From NCBI GenBank assembly GCA_017861495.1, contig JAGFXW010000091.1, positions 1 through 8,441 of the forward strand: a stretch of 8,441 bases of DNA, written 5' to 3'. This document shows positions 4,630 to 8,441 of this stretch, in pieces. Made by a program: the position numbers and the translations under genes. Source of the stretch: Bacillota bacterium. Lineage in GTDB: Bacteria; Bacillota_C; Negativicutes; CTSoil-072. Within the stretch, counting starts at the first letter, position 1. Each line of letters begins with the position of its first letter. The notes below the pieces were generated by a model. That model did not search any database. It saw only the letters and a program-made list of their open reading frames with translations, and was not told the DNA's origin.

Positions 4630-6597
4630 GTGGCGGTGCGAAAGATGCAGACGAAAAAAGTAGCCATAATACTGTTTTCTCTATTCAGCATAATCATTAT
4701 GCCTGCGCCTGATTATTGCCGTCAGATGGCGCATGCTGCAAATGATCCTGCCAAAGCGGGGGAAGCGACCCCGAAAAATGCCGCCGCTTCACAAAGCAAC
4801 TTGGAAAAGTTTAAAGCAGATTTTGCCTATGAGATGGCGCAGCTTACAGCCAAAATTGTGTCCGCGCCAAATAATAATGTCGTGCGATTCAAAGTGTTGC
4901 TGGAGAGTGAAATCGAACAAACGATTGCTAAAGTAACGCCGACACTTCCGCAAGAACTAAAAGCTGACTTTAGTAGTGAAATGATGCAGATCAAGGACAA
5001 ATTATACAGTAATCCTAAATTGAACATTGAAAAAGCCAAAGCGGATTTTTCATATGATACGGCGCAAATTACTACGAACTATATGACAAAGGCGGAACAA
5101 GTGGATTTCGCTGGAGGAAAAGCCGTAGTTCCTGCTAAAACGGCCAGTCTACTGCCTGTAGCAGATAACAGTAATAAGGAAAGCAATGTCCAGTCTGCGC
5201 CACTTCGTCCCGTGGAGAAGGGGACAGCCGATTTTGCCAATGAGATGGCGCAACTTACGGCTAAGATTGAAGCATTGCCCAATAATAATGTCGTAAAATT
5301 TAAAGTTACACTGGAGAGCGAAATAGACCAAACCGTAGCCAAAGTTACACCGACGCTCCCGCAAGATCAAAGAGCTGGTTTTGGCGCTGATATGGAGCGG
5401 ATCAAGAATAAACTGTACAGCAATCCTAAATTGAACATTGAAAAAGCCAAATATGATTTTTCGAATGAAATTGTGCAAGTGAACACAAAATATGGAGCGA
5501 CAGCAGGCATTGACACAGGAAAGACGACGGTGGCAAGTACGCCGAATAAAACAATCGGTGCTGAAAACAAAGCCGTTGTAAATTCTGTAGCAACGACGCC
5601 CCAGGTAGCCGCCGCTTCCAAACCGGCGGCTACGGCGCGACCGGCTGCTTATGGCGCAAGTTCAAATGTAACCCGTACTGCAAAACCGATTTCTCCGGAA
5701 ACGTATAACGGGATCATGAATGATTTGATGAGCGTAGGGGAACAGAAAAAAAATCCACAGAAGAAAGTAACCATTGATGTCAATATTCGTTATCATTATG
5801 CGGCCAATAGCGGTTCCGCAAGTTGGAGCAGAAATACATCAGGATTACGTGCCCGTATAGGAGCAGAAACATGGGTGAATCCAACATGGAGACTCAATGC
5901 ACTGGTTGAAGGTAAACAAAACATCTTAAATTATGAGAACACGACGACCTTTCGAGCAAGTCTGACGGGAAAAGTGGGGACAGGCACTCTGCAGGCCGGA
6001 ACTTTCGGCTATTTTATGGCAGATGGAAACATTTACGATAGCACTTTTGCCGGGGGACGGTTTGAGTTTGGCGGACCCGTGAAGTTTACGCTGGCGGCGG
6101 GAAGTACAGATAACACCCAACAAACTTTGATTGCAACGGCGCGGCACGAGGCGTTGGATTATAACGTGGAAGCGGGTATCTACAATTATCTTCCGAGTGA
6201 CGCCAACCAAAATACGAACACCATTTTGAATTTGGCCGCAAACTACAAATTCAGCAATTTCAGCTTAGGTTCCATGATTTTGCTTGCGAGTCAGAAAGAC
6301 AGCCAGGGAAATAATTTTGGTTATGTTCATAGTCTTAATTATGGCGACTTGAAAACTTGGCGGGCAGGAACGTATGGTGTTTTTGTTCGATATTACTACC
6401 AACCTCGGTTTACTTACATTATGCCGACCATGAACGGCAGGGGCGGATTGATGCAAGGATTCCAGGGACTCGGCATCGGTGTGTATTACACGTTGGCGGA
6501 AAATATTGTCGGAGGATTGGAATACTATAATTTGCGCGATATAACAACCGGCGAACCCGGAACGACGTGGTGGGGGTCCGTGACTAGCTTTTTCTGA
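4630..6597 (+). CDS. Secreted helical-repeat protein with C-terminal outer-membrane beta-barrel (putative glycan exporter)
   Basis: I do not recognise a named family; the architecture is clear. A Lys/Arg start plus hydrophobic core (about 10-24) and an AHA-AND cleavage site near residue 37 make a Sec signal peptide. Residues 62-151 and 199-288 are two copies of a 90-residue, mainly helical module (about 69% identical by my count). A low-complexity Ala/Thr/Pro linker follows (about 293-375). From about residue 380 to the end, alternating polar and hydrophobic strands rich in Gly/Tyr/Asn finish in WWGSVTSFF, the terminal aromatic being typical of the beta-barrel assembly signal. About 275 residues would make roughly 12-16 strands. 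There is no SLH domain, unlike OmpM of Negativicutes. It lies 8 bp after the BcsB-like gene, so it may be the outer-membrane exit, comparable in layout to BcsC. GTG 4630 gives the longest frame; GTG 4636 (AAGAAG 5 nt upstream) and ATG 4645 are alternatives, all before the signal peptide core. Confidence 0.78.
   Translation: MAVRKMQTKKVAIILFSLFSIIIMPAPDYCRQMAHAANDPAKAGEATPKNAAASQSNLEKFKADFAYEMAQLTAKIVSAPNNNVVRFKVLLESEIEQTIAKVTPTLPQELKADFSSEMMQIKDKLYSNPKLNIEKAKADFSYDTAQITTNYMTKAEQVDFAGGKAVVPAKTASLLPVADNSNKESNVQSAPLRPVEKGTADFANEMAQLTAKIEALPNNNVVKFKVTLESEIDQTVAKVTPTLPQDQRAGFGADMERIKNKLYSNPKLNIEKAKYDFSNEIVQVNTKYGATAGIDTGKTTVASTPNKTIGAENKAVVNSVATTPQVAAASKPAATARPAAYGASSNVTRTAKPISPETYNGIMNDLMSVGEQKKNPQKKVTIDVNIRYHYAANSGSASWSRNTSGLRARIGAETWVNPTWRLNALVEGKQNILNYENTTTFRASLTGKVGTGTLQAGTFGYFMADGNIYDSTFAGGRFEFGGPVKFTLAAGSTDNTQQTLIATARHEALDYNVEAGIYNYLPSDANQNTNTILNLAANYKFSNFSLGSMILLASQKDSQGNNFGYVHSLNYGDLKTWRAGTYGVFVRYYYQPRFTYIMPTMNGRGGLMQGFQGLGIGVYYTLAENIVGGLEYYNLRDITTGEPGTTWWGSVTSFF
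4813..5493. repeat. Duplicated 270-bp helical module (period 411 bp)
   Basis: Copy A is 4813-5082 and copy B is 5224-5493, each 90 codons with no gaps between them in alignment and about 62 of 90 residues identical. A 30-bp block is identical at 5011-5040 and 5422-5451. Each copy also holds three versions of a 14-residue motif of the form (A/Y)-(D/G)-F-x-x-(E/D)-x-x-(Q/R)-(I/L/V)-x-x-(K/N), starting at residues 63, 112, 138, 200, 249 and 275. The module therefore looks built from an older, smaller repeat. Confidence 0.88.
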
Positions 6598-6627
6598 GTG
6601 ATGTGTAGTAGGTGAGATGAGTTAACG

Positions 6628-7950
6628 ATGGATATTTTTGCAGGAATACGGGATGGTCAAGATTGTTTGGCAGTAGTCGGGCTGGGGTATGTCGGGTTGC
6701 CGTTGGCTATTGCATTTGCTGATGAGGTTAGAACGATCGGTTTTGATATCAACCGTGAAAAAGTAAATCTGTATAAGCAGGGCATGGACCTGACGCGTGA
6801 AGTCGGTAATGAAAAAATCAAACAGACTTCTTTGGAATTTACGACGGACCCGGTGCGGCTAAAAGTTGCGAAAATTATTATTGTGGCGGTTCCAACGCCT
6901 GTTAATGGAGATAAGACTCCTAATCTGGGCCCCATTATCAGGGCTTGCGAAATGATCGGGGAAAACTTATCTAAAGGCAGTATTATCGTTTTTGAATCTA
7001 CGGTATACCCAGGAGTGACTGAAAAGATTTGCGCCCCCATTTTGGAAAAAATATCAAAGTTAATATGCGGAGCAGATTTTAAAATTGGCTATTCGCCCGA
7101 ACGGATTAACCCCGGCGATAAAGTTCACAGATTGGAAAACATCTGCAAAATTGTTTCGGGGATGGATGAAGAAACTTGCGATATCATTGCATCTGTCTAT
7201 GCATTAATCATTACGGGTGGAATTTATAAGGCCCCCAGCATTAAAGTGGCGGAAGCAGCTAAGCTTGCAGAAAATGCGCAACGTGACATTAACATTGCTT
7301 TCATGAACGAATTGGCAATGGCTTTTGAACGAATGGGGATAGAAACCCTGGAAGTTATTAAAGCCATGAACACGAAATGGAATGCATTGGGGTTTTATCC
7401 AGGGTTAGTCGGCGGACATTGTATCGGCGTTGATCCGTATTATTTTATTTATCAGGCGGAAATGCTGGGGTATCATTCGCAGATTATTGCCGCAGGCCGG
7501 ACGATCAATGAAAATATGGGTTATTTTATTGCAAACGCTGTGATTAAGAAAATGATCCAGGCGGATCAGCATGTCAGTAAAGCTAATGTATATATTATGG
7601 GGCTGACTTTCAAAGAAAATATTCCGGATATGCGTAATTCCAAGGCGATAGATGTCTGCAAGCATCTTGCCTCTTATGGCATTAGGGTGAATGTGGTGGA
7701 GCCTTTTGCTGATAATGCAGAACTTCATACTGAGTTGAACGCAAATTTAGTCGACATGGATGATGTGAAAAATGCGGATTGTTTGGTCTTTTTGGTCGCT
7801 CATCAGCAGTTTGCCGAGCTAAGCCTGCCTGAGTTGGATCGGATGTTCAAACCGCACGAGGGTTGCGCCCAGCCTGTACTCATCGATGTGAAGAATATCT
7901 TTGATCGGAAGATGATGGAAGATCACGGATATTCTTACTGGAGCCTATAA
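6628..7950 (+). CDS. UDP-HexNAc C6 dehydrogenase, TviB/VipA/WbpO type
   Basis: Full-length nucleotide-sugar dehydrogenase (440 residues). The family oxidises UDP-GlcNAc or UDP-GalNAc (TviB, WbpO, WbpA) to the uronic acid in the cytoplasm with two rounds of NAD+ reduction. The Rossmann loop VVGLGYVGLPLA is at residues 16-27, VAVPTPVN lies in the middle of the NAD domain, and FESTVYPGVTE follows. Catalytic Lys212 and Asn216 sit in KLAENAQRDINIA, and Cys265 sits in GGHCIGVDPYY. The C-terminal domain has MGLTFKENIPDMRNSKAIDV, characteristic of the TviB/VipA group. GVDPYY and FKEN separate it from the WecC-type enzyme at the left edge, so the two probably act on different sugars. The exact substrate is not decidable by eye. 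It starts 30 bp after the barrel gene with a somewhat distant AGGTGA (6610-6615), and the next gene follows after 18 bp, so it is probably in the same operon. Confidence 0.92.
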   Translation: MDIFAGIRDGQDCLAVVGLGYVGLPLAIAFADEVRTIGFDINREKVNLYKQGMDLTREVGNEKIKQTSLEFTTDPVRLKVAKIIIVAVPTPVNGDKTPNLGPIIRACEMIGENLSKGSIIVFESTVYPGVTEKICAPILEKISKLICGADFKIGYSPERINPGDKVHRLENICKIVSGMDEETCDIIASVYALIITGGIYKAPSIKVAEAAKLAENAQRDINIAFMNELAMAFERMGIETLEVIKAMNTKWNALGFYPGLVGGHCIGVDPYYFIYQAEMLGYHSQIIAAGRTINENMGYFIANAVIKKMIQADQHVSKANVYIMGLTFKENIPDMRNSKAIDVCKHLASYGIRVNVVEPFADNAELHTELNANLVDMDDVKNADCLVFLVAHQQFAELSLPELDRMFKPHEGCAQPVLIDVKNIFDRKMMEDHGYSYWSL

Positions 7951-7954
7951 TCGT

Positions 7955-7971
7955 AAGGGGTGATATGCGTG
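7955..7971 (+). promoter_or_regulatory. Ribosome binding site deciding the GTG start at 7969
   Basis: AAGGGGTGAT (7955-7964) closely matches the Bacillota consensus AAGGAGGTGAT. The purine core ends 8 nt before GTG 7969. An ATG at 7965 lies in another frame that has no signal sequence and soon stops, so GTG is preferred. Confidence 0.72.
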
Positions 7972-8441
7972 AGGGGCAAACTAATTTCAGCGTTCATTGT
8001 GCTGCTTATAATAGCGGGGTTGAGTTGGGCTTTTTTCTTCAAAAGTTATTTTACGCAACAGACTGGCGGCAGTTATCGAAATATAACTGATTTGAGCAGT
8101 GCATATAATGCTGATGCGGAAGTTGCAAGCGCTTTGCAACGCATGAAAACAAACCCGGGGCAGGCAACCGTTACTACCGGCGCTACAAACGGACAACGGC
8201 AGATTGCATTAACTTTTGACGGGTTGGCCGACCGCTCGATTGTGCAGAAGATCTTGGATTTGCTGGAAAAGCACAAAGCAAAGGCGACCTTTTTTGTTGA
8301 TGGAATACAAACGGCCGAAGATCCCCAAACTGTTACAAATATCAAAAAAGCGGGACACAAAATCGAGAACTATACATTAATTGGCATGCCCAAAATGGAA
8401 ACCTTGCCGGCAGAACGATTGGTAAAAGATTTTTGCCGATC
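7969..8441 (+). CDS. Membrane-anchored NodB-like polysaccharide deacetylase-related protein, metal site degenerate (3'-truncated)
   Basis: 157 codons are visible and the frame runs off the right edge. A basic start (MRGKL) and a hydrophobic helix at about 5-24 indicate a signal anchor or signal peptide, placing the domain outside the inner membrane. From about residue 78 the sequence follows the NodB fold: IALTFDG (Asp84), IVQKILDLLEKHKAKATFFVDG, then a helix ending KKAGHKIENYT. NodB-family deacetylases remove acetyl groups from GlcNAc polymers using an Asp-His-His metal site and a catalytic base from TFDDG. Here TFDDG is TFDG, one Asp short, and the expected H(S/T)xxH is YTLIG: both His are replaced (Tyr135, Gly139). 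A classical metal-dependent deacetylase therefore looks unlikely, at least from this domain. A binding or structural role in glycan export is inferred from the neighbours. The unseen C-terminal part could change this view. Confidence 0.75.
   Translation, partial: MRGKLISAFIVLLIIAGLSWAFFFKSYFTQQTGGSYRNITDLSSAYNADAEVASALQRMKTNPGQATVTTGATNGQRQIALTFDGLADRSIVQKILDLLEKHKAKATFFVDGIQTAEDPQTVTNIKKAGHKIENYTLIGMPKMETLPAERLVKDFCR

Noticed and set aside
4630..4740. Lipoprotein signal at the Cys in PDYCRQ of the barrel protein
   Set aside because: The residues before the Cys do not fit a lipobox, and an AHA-A signal peptidase I site follows shortly after.
6657..7040. Minus-strand open frame of 127 codons
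   Set aside because: Antisense shadow of the strongly supported dehydrogenase N-terminal domain.

Overview
The window is about 8.4 kb of a polysaccharide synthesis and export locus. All six genes read left to right, and both end genes are cut by the window edges. The organism is probably a diderm (outer-membrane-bearing) Firmicute of the Negativicutes type, such as a Sporomusa or Pelosinus relative. This is inferred from Firmicute-like G-rich Shine-Dalgarno sites and moderate-to-low GC, together with a BcsB-like periplasmic protein and a protein ending in a clear outer-membrane beta-barrel. The taxon is not proven by the sequence.

Layout: (1) positions 1-1116, a UDP-N-acetylmannosamine dehydrogenase of the WecC type, 5'-truncated; (2) 1224-1745, a small YdjM/DUF457-like multi-pass membrane protein; (3) 1746-2191, an AT-rich noncoding stretch with a weak hairpin, a 17-bp tandem repeat and two candidate promoters; (4) 2222-4621, a BcsB-like protein anchored by one C-terminal membrane helix, with a long predicted cytoplasmic tail carrying three AT-hook-like GRP repeats; its translation probably starts at an unusual ATT codon about 30 bp upstream of the first conventional start; (5) 4630-6597, a secreted protein with a duplicated 90-residue helical module, an Ala/Thr/Pro linker and a C-terminal outer-membrane beta-barrel; (6) 6628-7950, a second nucleotide-sugar dehydrogenase of the TviB/VipA/WbpO type; (7) 7969 to the end, a membrane-anchored NodB-like (polysaccharide deacetylase-like) protein whose metal-binding residues appear to be lost.

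How they may work together (inference): the two dehydrogenases supply UDP-linked uronic acids, probably a HexNAc-uronate pair. The BcsB-like protein would receive the growing acidic glycan at the periplasmic face of the inner membrane. The helical-repeat/barrel protein would carry it across the periplasm and outer membrane, taking the place of BcsC (TPR repeats plus barrel) or of AlgK/AlgE. The degenerate NodB protein may bind the polymer rather than deacetylate it. No glycosyltransferase/synthase and no c-di-GMP receptor lies inside the window, so assignment to a synthase-dependent export pathway rests on the BcsB-like gene and gene order. I see no tRNA, rRNA, CRISPR, insertion sequence or convincing minus-strand gene.
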